Shown: one piece after another, positions 12,201 to 22,275 of the stretch | How positions within the stretch are numbered: the first letter of the stretch is position 1 | Layout: each line of letters starts with the position of its first letter | Assembly: GCA_949358305.1 (NCBI GenBank) | Contig: OX442324.1 | Location: 4,470,001-4,534,000, forward strand | DNA from: Strigamia acuminata | Taxonomy: Eukaryota > Arthropoda > Chilopoda > Geophilomorpha > Linotaeniidae | Length of the DNA stretch: 64,000 nucleotides | Reading direction: 5' to 3' | Program-made: the position numbers and the translations under genes | The notes under the pieces: model-generated | What the model was told of the DNA's origin: nothing | Seen by the model: the letters and a program-made list of their open reading frames with translations, nothing else | Databases searched by the model: none

Positions 12201-15200
12201 TTGAGAGTATCTGGGTCTGCGGTAATGGTAGAAGGTGTAACCGTATGAAGGTGATGAACTCTCGCTTGAAGTTGTTTGACTTAAAGACTAGGAAAAAAAG
12301 TTTTTTTTTTAATGTGTGATTTTGTTTTGTTTTCGTATTGATTTTGTCGCGGTTCATTGGCATGGGCAGGGCCAGTTATTAGAGAAGGATAATAATGGAT
12401 TAGCTTTAAGGAAAATTGATGTCGTGGATAGTTTTTTTTTTTTTTTTTTTTCCGTTTGATTTTTGGCTTTTTGGAAGGTCAGTTATAGCAGTTGGGTCAT
12501 TGGACAAGTGTCATAAGATGTTAAAAATGCAAATTTTTAGTAAGTGCATTCATTAAGTAATTTAGACTAAACGGCTTTTCTCGATCTTTTTTAGTCTGTT
12601 TTCATTTAAACAACAAAACATGATAAACTGCGAGTTAAACATGACTTTACGAATGTGCGTAGTGTGCAATTCACTAAGCACATTCATTTAGTCATTTGAC
12701 ATGGAAAATAAGCGGATTTGCATTTTAAATGACTGATTGGCTGCGCTTTCTGAAAAATTTCAATAGGTGCGTTTAAAGTTTTTTTTTTTTCCGTTTGTAT
12801 TTTAGTAGGCGCATTCATTAAGTTTACATATTTTAAATGTAAATTTTTTACATTAAAAAAATATAAACTCGAGTAAATGTTGCACCTGCTGTTTCAATTA
12901 ACAGAATGAAAACCAAAAACAGCCATAAACAATTACAGAAAGCTCAGGTGGTTTTTGAAGTGGTTTATGCCTGGATTTTGGTTTGTACAATCAAATTCAA
13001 AATGGCTGACACACAATAGATACGTTCATTTTTTTTCTGTTTGTATGAACACCAAAACACCAAAATCATATAAACAGAAATTTTGAATGCAGGTAATGAA
13101 TATTTTAGAAATATATATATATTTTTTTTTACTTCGATTTTTTCGTCACTGTTGGATTCACCACCGAAGACTTGACTTGTCAATAGAAGAACTGTAAGAA
13201 ATTGGTTTTGTGAATTATTTACAACAAAAAAAATCGACAACAAAAAATTTTCACATTTAAAAATTCGGGAGATTTTTGATTCATCAAAATTTGTAAACAT
13301 TTGTGGGAAATAGAAAAAAGTTATTGAAAATGCGTGACGTAGTTAACTTACCAAACAAAGTAAGTCGCGGGACATGCAAATTAGTCTCGTGTTGTGTCAT
13401 GATGGACAAGGCTGAGATGGAAAATGGAAAGGTTAGTCTGATTTTCTGGTGTTATATATTGGCCCAAGGTGAGGATAGTGTCATAATTGGACCTTGGGTG
13501 TGTTGGTCAGTGAATTTCAATATGAGGTCATTACATTCACTATATTTACTTTAATTAACTGTAACTTGTATTGATTTTTTTTTCTTTCGATTTTTTTTCC
13601 GTTTTTGTTTAATAAGGAAATTGAGCGTAATCGTAATCATTTTCTTTCTTCGATGGAATTGTTTTTTGTTTGGTGGGAATGTTGTAAATGAAATTTTTAA
13701 TTTTTGATTTAGAAAAAAAGTTGGTTTTAATGATTATTATTAAAATGGTGTTCAGAATTTTATGTCGACTGGTGGTTTTATTTGTATTTTTTTGTATTTT
13801 GTTTTCATGGAAATTTTATGTTTAATTTTTTATTTTATTTTTGAATATTTTATGCAGCAATTGAAGATGTCGAACCAGAATAAAAAAAATTATTCTACAT
13901 TGGTTTCGGAGATACGAACTGCTTTTAGCCATGCATATGGCTTCTTACAAATCAGGTGAAATTTTATTTTTTGTAATTTAAATTTAGAAATTTTATTTAC
14001 TTATGTTTTTATTTTTGGCACTTAGAGAGAATGAAATAATTGAAAAAGCCAAAGAACTTACTGAAAACTTGAGTGGAGTGACTACAATGGTGAGTTTTAT
14101 TTTGATTGCGTGTGTTTAGACGAAAATTGTTAAAATAAAACGATTTTTTGTACAGAGAGAAGAAGCGGAGGGAAATCTGAGAACTATTACTCAATTACTT
14201 GAAGGTATTTATTTATTTATTCATCTATTTACCTAAGGTACCGTATTCCTTCGAATAAGAGCCGCCACTTTTATTCAAAACTGCCACCGTTGGCTGCAAT
14301 TACAATTTCTAATAATATTTAACGTAATGAACTTAGCGTACGTTCATCGCTCGTTATGTTAAATTCAAACAAATACAGTATTGCCGCGATAATACGGTAT
14401 TCTTGCTCCTTCAGCAACACTGTATTTATTATGTTCATTTATATTAACTTATTTATTTGTTTGTTTATTTATTCGGTGTAAAAATTTGTTTTTATTTCAT
14501 TTTATTTTATTATTTTTTAATAAATGAAATAAAATCAAACGTTTGTTTAAATAGATTTTCAGGCATCGTTGCGTTCAGAAACGAGCGATGTTTACGACTA
14601 TACGGAAATGCTGCAACAAATCAAAGCAGCTTTGCAGTTGCCCAGTGAGTTGCAAGAGACCGGATCGACATCCAAAGGAAAGTTAAGGTAATGCTTGGTT
14701 TGAAAAGCAGCAAAAAAAAAAAATGTAATCAGGAAATAAATTTCATTTTAGTTTTAACATTAATACTGATGAAGTGAAGAAATTTATTAAAAAGTTTGGT
14801 GAAGTTGAAGGAATCGATTTCATCAGTTCGTGAGTTAAATTTTTTTTTGAAATTTAAAACCTGATTTTTTTTTATAATGTAAAAGTTAAAATTTTAAAAT
14901 TGGAATTTTAGCATGAAATTGGTTCCCTACGAGAAGGAGAGAACCAAACCGATCGCAAACGCGTTCGTGGAAGATACAGATGATAGCATTTCTGTAGCTT
15001 CTGTAGCTTCTGTAGCTTCTGTAGCTTCTGTAGCTTCTGTAGCTTCTGTAGCTTCTACACGTTCAACAAGTAGTTTATCATGTCGTCGAACCTCTCGAGA
15101 CGAAAGGAACGAAATTTGTGAGTGAAACACTCAATTTTGAAGGAAGAAAGAAGAAAGAAAATAAAAAATTTAAATTTAAAATTTAATACTTAAAAATTGA

Positions 15201-18200
15201 TTTCAGTTTCGACTGCCAGAATTCGCAGCTCGTACATTGTCCATCCTGGGCACTTTTATGTCCACAGAGTTGATTCGGAGAATAAACTGACCAGTTTGGC
15301 AACGGAACTTAATCGAATCGGGAACGGCGAGCACGCAGAACGTTTCCAGAAAAGCATCAAAACTTGTATGCAATATCGGTTGTAGCACGTAATGAATAAT
15401 TGGTTTTGCAATTTCTTTCGCTAGGTGATCTGTTTCTGGCTTTATTTCCGGAGGATCAGAATTGGTATCGAGCAAGAATGCTGTCGGCCAAGTCTGAGAT
15501 GGCAAAAATGATTCCTCCTCCACATGATGATTCGGAGAAGTACGTTCTTGTGTCGTATATCGATTACGGAAACTGCAGCTATGTGCCAATATCAGAGTAA
15601 GTTTTTTTTTCTTTATTTAAAGTTTAGAAGAATAAATTGTTTTACTAAGTTTTATTTTTGTTTTAGTATTCGTGTTTTGCCAATGCACTACAAGACTCAG
15701 GGACCATTAGTAGAAAAATGTAGTTTGCACGAAGTTGTGCCCTTGACGTCTGATGGATGGGATAATTCGACTACTTTAACATTTAACGATTTATTGAACA
15801 CCACTGAATATCTCCAATTACGGGTATTAGGAAATTTTGTTGATTTTGTTTCAAAGTAGCTAACTGTATTTGCTATGTTTTGTTTTAGGTGTATGAAATT
15901 AAAGGTGACACACAATTCGTTGATATTTTTCGTGGTACGGGCAAGGAAACTCAGTCTGTACGGGAAATACTTATTCTTTTGAGATTGGCTAGTCTGGAAA
16001 CGAATAAATCTGAACCCTTTGAATGTAATTTTATTTTTATTCTAATTGTTTAGCATTGGCAATGTTGATTAAATGTTTTTTTTGTTTGTTTAAATAACAG
16101 GTTCAATGAGAAATTTTGTATTTACACCTTACTTCGAACCGCTCATGCCAAAAAGGAATAAGGACTTGACTGTGATGATTACGCATGTGGAGAATCCTTA
16201 TTGTTTTTATGTTCAAATGGTAAGATTTGTTTTTGAATCTTGACTTGCTTGGATTTTTAGCTGACATAAAATTGAACTGACAGGCTGGGGAAGAATCAAA
16301 GCTTTTCAAAGAAATGCAAACGTCGTTGCAACAAACGTATCGTAACTGTACAGAAGTTGAACGAATGGCTGTGTATAGCCCTGTTGTTGGTATGGGAGAT
16401 TTTGACATTGATTTTTATTATTTATATATATTTATTTATTTTTTTGTATTTTTTTTGAAGGTTTTCCGTGCGTGGCGCAATATACGGACGGTGCGTGGTA
16501 CAGATGTCGAGTGCAGACCGCTGTCGATGAGTATGGATTGGTCGACGTGTTTTACGTGGACTATGGAAATACAAAGACACTTAAATGGACGGCGCTCAGA
16601 ACGATCAGGAAGGAGTTCATGAAATATCCTGGTTTTGTAAGAAATGAGTATAAATGTTGGTGTTTGGGAATGGGATTTTGAATTCTGTCGTGATTGCAGG
16701 CTCTGAAGTGCCGCTTGGCTGATGTTGCGCCCGCTAAAAATAAGAAAAATTGGCCGACCGAAGTACGCTTTGATTGTTTTTGAATTAAGTTTTGAATTTT
16801 TGTTTAAAAAGAAAAATTCGTTTGTTTTTAGGCTATTGAATTTTTTAAGAGGAAAATATGTGATGGAACTTTCTTCCAAATTATGGTCATGGGTATGTGT
16901 ACGTTATATTTTTAATTCACTGCAAAGCTGATTGTTTTTTATTAGACACTAGTGACAACTCAACCGCATCTGTTTTACTGTCGCACCGAGATGAAAACGA
17001 GACTGAATGCATTAATTATTTACTCGTAGCTGAAAAATATGCTGCGAGTAAAGGATTATGGTGATTGATTACGACTTTTTGTTTTTGTTTGTTTGAATTG
17101 ATCTTAGAAATATATTTTTTTTCTCTCAAGCTCTACTCCGGATGCTGTTAGTATTAAGATGATGGAACCAAAAAAGACGCTCATACTGATACCTGAAACC
17201 TGTACATCACTACAAGTGCAATTACTTGAACACTACAGCAAAGTTAATTCGTCCAACTCGCAAAATGAATTGATGGCAGCTTTGTCCAGACCTCATTGCA
17301 TCGCTAATGGCGTAGATAGCTCTGTTGTTGACAACAATGAAAGTTGCGATATTGAAGAAAGCGAAGCGGACGTTCAGGCTGAAGGGACGACTGAGAAAGA
17401 TTTAGTCCAATGTCTTAACATTCCAAGGGAAGACATCGAATTTGTGGAAGCTGATGGCAAGATTTCCTACTACGAATCGCCGTCGTACATCTGTTTTCAA
17501 CAGTTTTTGACGCGACAAGAGAAGCTGCACAAGTAATTTTTATCGTTTGATGGTGTTTAAGTGAGATTTTGACGTTGCGTTGCGTTTCAGGCTCATGCTA
17601 GACCTGCAACGAGCAGGCAAAAACACTCCGCTTAATGAAAATTTTGAATGGACGGTTAATTCTTATTGTGTTGCTTATCATTTGCAACACAAAGAATGGT
17701 TTCGTGGATTAATCAAGCAGATATTGGAGGACAAAAAGGCTAAAGTAAGAAGAAATTATTATTTATTTAGCTTTTATTTATTTATTTATTTAATTAATTT
17801 ATTTATTTATTTATTAGGTTTACTTTATTGATTATGGGTACACCCAGATTTGCGATTATGCAAAGCTTCGTGTAATTGATAGCAAACTTGCTTCTGAACC
17901 ACCTTATGCAATAGTGTGTCATTTATCAACCATTCAAGCAGCTGGTGATAAAAACAATTGGTCTGCTATGGCTTGCGAACGATTGAATGAAACGATAACT
18001 GAGCATCACCACACGTTTACAGTGACAATTTTGGTAAATTAGTATCATTTTTTTGAAGCAATCTTGTTGACAGCTTTTATTTTTTTGGTGAAGGGGCCTC
18101 GGGAGAATGACTCGCATCCTGTTGATTTGTTTTATTATGAAACAGTGGAAGATGGAGCTTTGACGGCTGGAAAAACTCTGAAAAGAAGTCTTAGCCAGTA

Positions 18201-20524
18201 TTTATTGGAAAAGGGAATGGCTTTGCCGGTGAAAATGTACAGAATTTTATTTGGTTTGATTATGTGATATTGTTATTTAATGTCTTTTTTTGTGTGCATG
18301 TAGGAGTGCGAGGCCGGAAAGTGTAGAAGAAATAGTAAATTCTGAATCCGAAGAGAAATTGTTTGTGTAAATTACCCGATTTTTATTTGTTTGTTTGTTT
18401 ATTTTTGAAATGTTTGTTCATTTATTTTGTAGAGAATCGGAGCTGGAGAGATGTAAAAGTTTTGAAGTGATCGCGGAAGTGCAGGATAGCGACAAAGAAA
18501 TTGTTGATACCACTGATTGTGAAGTTGAGTGTCATGAAGTGAACACGTCGGCATTTGAAATTGATGCGTCTTTCGACCCGAAAAGCAGTCAATCGGATGA
18601 CGATTTTTATGCTGGTAGACCTCTATCTAGCACCACCACTACCACCGACGAAGAGATTGAGCTTCCAGAACCTGAAGTAGTGGCCGTGGCGCAGGTGACG
18701 ACAGCTGTGGTAGAATCGATTCCAATTCCTAGCCCTTTGGAATTCAATGATGCGAAGCAGAAATGGAAAAAACCAAAGCGATTAACTCGAAATGAGTTCA
18801 TGTGCACGGTTACTTATGTTCACAAAGATGGAACCATCTACGTGCAGGATTTAGCAAGAAGTGTGGTCGAATTTTTCGGATTTTAATAGCAACAAAGTGG
18901 TTTAAAATGTATATTTTTTTAATAGGTAAAGACTTGACTTGGATCCAGAGCGGTTTGCAAGCAAAATTTGATCGTTCAAAGCCGTCAAATGAAGATACCT
19001 ATTGGTACACAGGTGACATTTGTGTCGCAAAAGTCGAAAATGTTTGGTATCGAGCGACTGTGGTTGAAAATGATGAGGAAAATCACGTAAGAAAGAGTTG
19101 ATTATGTAATTTTGTGGCGTTGACAATTGTTTTATTTTTTTTGTAGGTTTACGTAGTGCAATTGTTGGATTTTGGCAGCTATGCAACTGTGAATTTTCAG
19201 CAGATGAGAAAAAAAGTAATATGTGCGGACAAAGAACAGTTATCGTACAAATGTGTATTGGCAGATGTTAATCCGGTATTTAAAGGAATAACAATTTTAT
19301 TTGGTGTTTTGTGTTTTATGTGATTTTGTTTTTGTGAGTAGAAAACTGAAGATGGAGCTTGGCCTGAAAACGTTGTGACCTATTGTCGTGACGTTCTTAT
19401 GAATAACGAATTTCAATGGAAAGTGATCGTTAAAGATTGTGCAGGCAACGGGGGTAGTGCTTTGAGAGTTGGGTTTGTAAGTGGCAACGAAGAGACGATG
19501 AAGTTCAGTGGGATGTTGTTGGCTTGCGACTTAATAAGTAGAATTGAAGAGAACTCGTCAGATGCGTCATCTCGATATTCGCTTCTAAATACTTCTGACG
19601 AAGATGTAAGTGAATCCATGTTTGCTAAAACATTTTTTTATACAAAATTTGTTTATTTAGATGAATAATCTTGAACCTATACTGAGTTCTTGTCCATTAC
19701 CGGATATTGATGATCTTATCCCCGTGTGCGTCACCGATGTGCAGGATGATGTGTGTATTTTATATTTGGATTTGGATTTATTTATTTATTTTGACAAAAA
19801 TGTTAATTATTACTTAAAATAAATTTCAGCTGACTATTTCTCTTCAGCGACGGCAGTTATCGAAGCCCGAAACCCCTTTTGAGAAGGTTACGAACGAGCA
19901 ATTGGCGGAATTGATCAAAATAAATGCGTATCTGAATGAAAACCACGATAGTTTGGAAGCGGTGGAAAATCCAAGACTGGGGGATACTGTTTGCTGTAAC
20001 TTTTCTGCGGACGGTGGATGGTATCGAGGGTTTATCGAGAGGTGCTGTGGTGATGAATTCACCGTTTTGTTTGTGGATTATGGGAATCGTGAGATGACAA
20101 CTAGAGACAAGTAGGATTATCGAGGATTTTTTTTCCACGAGTATTTCTTCTAAAAATTCTATTTATTTGATGTTAGGTTACGAAAGTTGCCGGAGAGCTG
20201 TTCGGATTTACCAATTCAATCGTATGCCTGCCAACTGCATCAAGTCGTCGTTCCCCAGGGTGGTGCTAAACAATTAAAGACGGCGATTGAAGCGTACATT
20301 GATAACTGTGATCTTCATGCTCAAATAAAGGTACGACATCGTAATGATAGTTGTATGTAATTGAATAATAATTGTGTTGATTTATTTCATAGGATTTGTG
20401 CGATTGTGTTAAAATTGATTTATTTGTCCGCGAAAACGGGAAGTACAGTTTGGCGTACCAGTGGTTAATTGATGAAAACATAATTCATCTTGTGCGTGAA
20501 AAAACATTAGCAGAGAGATTGTAA
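292..20524 (+). CDS. RNF17: RNF17-like RING / B-box / multi-tudor protein, 37 exons
   Basis: The predicted protein is about 1756 aa. Exons 1-8 are 292-397, 532-662, 729-826, 886-959, 1034-1119, 1176-1231, 1286-1421 and 1485-1565. Exon 9 begins at 13858 and the last exon is 20393-20524. Phases agree at every junction, although a few donors are weak (18237 GTACAG, 18361 GTTTGT, 18861 GTGTGG). The N-terminus has a RING (CPAC, then HCGHPICSLC, then CDLC) and Cys/His-rich B-box exons (1034-1421). A coiled-coil stretch follows (13858-14204). There are five tudor domains near residues 519-590, 749-807, 1035-1085, 1375-1420 and 1617-1660. Domains 1, 2 and 5 keep DYGN; domain 3 has DYGY and domain 4 has DFGS, so these two may not bind dimethylarginine. 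RNF17 homologues act in germ-cell granules and the piRNA pathway; germline function here is inferred from the family. The main doubt is whether exons 1-8 really join exon 9 across 12.3 kb; the junction is phase 0 on both sides. Confidence 0.8.
1811..4490 (-). CDS. secreted, cysteine-free Phe/Arg/Pro/Gln-rich protein
   Basis: Exons are 4451-4490, 3611-3645 and 1811-3541, giving 601 aa. Exon 1 encodes a signal peptide beginning MKLSSALFVLILL and ends in phase 1. The 35-nt exon 2 restores phase 0. The large exon 3 is low in complexity, with many short PRFR, RPxF and QF motifs, long Ser/Pro/Gln stretches, and no cysteine that I can find. No known domain is visible. A TATA box lies about 80 bp upstream. 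Its location and exon plan match the neighbouring CBM14 genes, so a role as an extracellular cuticle or matrix component is likely but inferred. Confidence 0.75.
4571..4578 (-). promoter_or_regulatory. TATA box (TATATAAA)
   Basis: A good TATA match on the minus strand, 81 bp upstream of the ATG at 4490. This places transcription start near 4545. Confidence 0.65.
4579..5317. other. spacer between two nested genes
   Basis: AT-rich spacer inside RNF17 intron 8. It should include the 3' UTR of the 5318-7222 gene. I see no gene here. Confidence 0.5.
5318..7222 (-). CDS. secreted CBM14 (peritrophin-A type) chitin-binding protein
   Basis: Exons are 7198-7222, 6723-6955 and 5318-5557, giving 165 aa. 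The start was chosen because the 25-nt exon (MDWISGLA) ends in phase 1 and joins exon 2 to make a convincing signal peptide (next residues VMVVSFLTLSLTWS). The mature protein has a short linker with IPGIPGVDYP and then one CBM14 domain near residues 70-122. All six cysteines are present, including the HYCDMDGRQDSF and CDWWYKVDC blocks. A basic tail of about 40 residues follows. The family binds chitin in cuticle or peritrophic matrix. Intron 2 is 1165 bp and holds nothing recognisable. Confidence 0.85.
7012..7089. repeat. short fold-back (MITE-like) sequence
   Basis: Two 25-bp arms (7012-7036 and 7065-7089) are near-perfect inverted copies around a 28-bp loop. The element lies in intron 1 of the CBM14 gene. 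Part of the arm (TATTTCTTCG.TTCTAAGA) recurs at about 9529-9547 inside the larger MITE, so the two are probably related. Confidence 0.7.
7278..7285 (-). promoter_or_regulatory. TATA-like box (CATAAAAG)
   Basis: It lies 56 bp upstream of the ATG at 7222 on the minus strand, the right distance for the core promoter of this CBM14 gene. Confidence 0.45.
7286..7862. other. spacer between nested genes
   Basis: This should contain the 3' UTR of the 7863-8954 gene; TTTATT runs at 7640-7680 read as AATAAA on the minus strand. No other gene seen. Confidence 0.4.
7863..8954 (-). CDS. secreted, cysteine-free acidic/Pro-rich protein
   Basis: Exons are 8915-8954, 8820-8839 and 7863-8579, giving 258 aa. 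Exon 1 (MKLIPTFILLALS) ends in phase 1. A 20-nt micro-exon (SAVLAEK) completes the signal peptide and returns to phase 0. Each acceptor has a good pyrimidine tract. An ATG inside intron 2 at 8624 gives a longer-looking frame, but its apparent signal peptide is the pyrimidine tract of the acceptor. The mature protein lacks cysteine. It has an acidic middle (SDAEKTLLEDDD, SDSESKD), a Pro/Glu region and a His/Pro-rich end. No domain is recognised. Exon plan and position tie it to the nested CBM14 genes. Confidence 0.75.
9500..9960. mobile_element. MITE-like element with 27-bp terminal inverted repeats
   Basis: The ends 9500-9526 and 9934-9960 are inverted copies with one mismatch (AATAAAGAATGTTTAAAYGA core). 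Inside is a second inverted pair of GC-rich sequence (TACCGCCCCGTTTAAT near 9650, its complement near 9915-9930). The element stands out by GC content from its AT-rich surroundings. It has no coding capacity. Target-site duplications are not clear. Confidence 0.8.
9961..10620. other. spacer, no gene seen
   Basis: AT-rich sequence between the MITE and the 3' end of the large CBM14 gene; it probably holds that gene's 3' UTR. Confidence 0.4.
10621..13400 (-). CDS. large secreted His/Tyr/Glu-rich protein with C-terminal CBM14
   Basis: Exons are 13352-13400, 13133-13191, 11052-12287 and 10621-10911, giving 544 aa. Exons 1 and 2 encode a signal peptide (FVLLLTSQVFG) split by a phase-1 intron. Exon 3 is a low-complexity hydrophilic region. 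It has four tandem units of about 12 aa around EGGHYKNIYPV (about 11620-11760) and two copies of YPAETHSTHSK. The C-terminus has one CBM14 domain with six cysteines (CHNHYHPGFYADVQSHC to CDWWFNVDC), spliced in the middle exactly as in the 5318-7222 gene, and then a Lys-rich tail. Likely a chitin-associated extracellular protein. A TATA box lies 52 bp before the ATG. Confidence 0.85.
13452..13458 (-). promoter_or_regulatory. TATA box (TATATAA)
   Basis: Minus-strand TATA match 52 bp upstream of the ATG at 13400, suited to the large CBM14 gene. Confidence 0.6.
14236..14400. repeat. possible MITE remnant in an RNF17 intron
   Basis: The sequence starts with TACCGTATTCCTTCGAATAA and ends near AATACGGTATT, an imperfect inverted pair. 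It contains a GC-richer block like that in the 9500-9960 element. It lies in the intron between 14205 and 14554. Confidence 0.4.
14991..15053 (+). repeat. coding 9-bp minisatellite (Ser-Val-Ala x7)
   Basis: Seven exact head-to-tail copies of TCTGTAGCT lie inside exon 14 of the RNF17-like gene and encode seven Ser-Val-Ala triplets. The region lies in the linker before the first tudor domain. Copy number can change without shifting frame. Confidence 0.95.
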
Positions 20525-20700
20525 TATGTACACGCAACTTATGTTCAGTATTTCATTTTAAGCATTTGTTTTTGTGTTTATTTTGTGTAGTTCACTTCTG
20601 GTTGTAATTTTTCAAAACTGAATTTGTAACCATCAATAATAAATGTTTTTTTTTTTTAGTTTTACAATCAATTAGCAATTGTTTTATTTCGTAGAAATTA
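20525..20700. other. 3' region of the RNF17-like gene
   Basis: Contains AATAAA at about 20637 on the plus strand, a candidate polyadenylation signal about 115 bp past the stop codon. Confidence 0.5.
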
Positions 20701-20703
20701 TTA

Positions 20704-21830
20704 TATTTTTATGAGTTTTTATTGAATTTACACAAATATTCTCTCGAATTCCTGCTCGGGTCTAGGGAACATTTCTCTTATGTGATTGGACGTAAAATTC
20801 ATTTCGTAATGCAGAATAATTCACCGATGGGTCAAGGAAATGAATCTACCAAATATTTTTGAGGAATTTTTACGGAATTTCATACTGATGCGAGTTGCAC
20901 CAGGGTTTTGGATTTTTGTAAATGAAATTGTAGAATTTTGTCAGTATCCGCACAAACCAAAAACATTAATTTTTTGCATATCGCTTTATGCTCGCCGCCT
21001 TCATGTAAAAGCTGAAGAATTATTCAAGTCTCGTATTACTAATTAAATGGGATTGTTTCTTGTTATTTACAATCAAGTAGGTTTGCAATTTCATGTGTTA
21101 CGATTAATTATCTTAGCCCCCTTGGATTTAAGCGATCAAGCATTTATTTCCACCACTGAATTTTCTAAGGTCTAGTATTTCTTTATTTTTCACATCTTCC
21201 AAATGGGAAATAATTGTAAAACGATCAATATGGTGGTACAGTAAATCGCAGTCCTTGAATTGTATGTTTCACAATAAAAAGAAGACGAAGAATTGTAAGT
21301 TGAAGTAATTTGGACAAATCAATGGAGAACGAAATTTCGAATTTCTTATTTCTTCAGCAGTGAATAGAAGGAAGGAAATGGAAGGCGCGTTTATTCTGGT
21401 GGTGATTTGGCGCAGCTAATAATGTACACTTTTGCTTTATAACTGATGTGTGTCGCAATCGGATTGTTGCAAGTTTGGCATTTGGTTGTGAAATTTAAAA
21501 AAATTAAAAAATGGCTGAGTAATTTTGTGGTTTTTACCATTATATGGAAATATATATATTGAAAACTCAATTAAATGGATGAGTTAAGACAAGTTACGCC
21601 TTTATGGCCTTGAAATGGATTGGCTTACGTTTCTAAAATTTTCTGGAGTGATCAGTTTGCTTGAATTATCGTTTCTCACTGGATTTGTAATGGCTGTAGG
21701 CTCCCTCGGAAGAGACAGTGTACCTACAAATAGAGGATTTCGGCACTTTATCATTTCGGCCAACAGATCGTTTCTAAGTCTTGGAGGTTCTCGAAGAAGA
21801 AGAGAGTAAGCTGGAAAATAGTTTATGCTT
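20704..21830 (-). pseudogene. unrecognised minus-strand reading frames, perhaps a decaying gene
   Basis: Several stretches on the minus strand read like protein with splice signals: about 21617-21800 (LREPPRLRNDLLAEM, donor AAC/GTAAGC), about 21409-21500 with a zinc-knuckle-like CQTCNNPIATH, about 21190-21350, about 20860-21012 (KKLMFLVCADTDKILQFHL) and a last exon ending at about 20728, just before an AATAAA near 20715. Joining them needs introns of only about 20-40 nt or frameshifts. The locus may therefore be a pseudogene or a fast-evolving gene that I have modelled wrongly. I do not recognise the family. Confidence 0.35.
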
Positions 21831-22177
21831 TACAACGGTAAATTCCGAGTAAATAGGCGTTAGGCGTATCTCTGTTTAATCTTTTTTCATTTCTAGGATT
21901 CCTTGGTGATATCACAATAAAAATTCGATTAAACTGGAAAAACATTTAATGTGAAATATAAAAGTGTAATGCAAGTCAAAGTCATGTAACCTGTTAAGTT
22001 TTTAAAATAAAAATTTGAAAAAAAGATGTAAATATAATTTGTTTTTTTTTTTGGTTCGAAATAAAAAAAAATGGAAGAAAAAAAAGAAAGAACAAATTGA
22101 AATGTCACAAACGGTTTTGTGTTTTTATTCTGTTTTCGAAAATTTCAATTTAAAAAATAAAAAGAAATAAAAATGTT

Positions 22178-22275
22178 CGCAGTCGACAGGATTCGAACCT
22201 GTGCGGGAAGATCCCAATGGATTTCAAGTCACACTTGATTCTAGTCCATCGCCTTAACCACTCGGCCACGACTGC
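22178..22275 (-). tRNA. tRNA-Ser (anticodon AGA) with a 16-nt intron
   Basis: The acceptor stem GCAGTCG/CGACTGC, the D arm, a long variable arm and the T arm (ACAGGTTCGAATCCTGT) are all intact. The anticodon stem is ATGGA/TCCAT. Removing 16 nt (22223-22238) after position 37 leaves the canonical loop CTAGAAA, anticodon AGA. The intron itself contains ACTTGAA, which resembles a Ser-TGA loop, but that reading would need an intron in the wrong place. A T5 run follows the 3' end, as expected for RNA polymerase III. Confidence 0.9.

Larger units (their letters stand above)
1566..13857 (+). other. 12.3-kb intron 8 of the RNF17-like gene
   Basis: The donor is GTAGGA after the codon ACG (1565). The acceptor is TATGCAG ending at 13857, and both sides are phase 0. 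The other introns of this gene are mostly below 350 bp. The intron contains four complete minus-strand genes plus MITE-like repeats. The alternative is that the RING part and the tudor part are separate genes. Confidence 0.65.

Noticed and set aside
20840-21046. 68-codon plus-strand frame
   Set aside because: The opposite strand has better splice signals and a more protein-like composition; no family match for the plus frame.
22223-22238. Reading the tRNA as Ser(TGA)
   Set aside because: It would require removing sequence before the anticodon; eukaryotic tRNA introns sit after position 37, which gives AGA.
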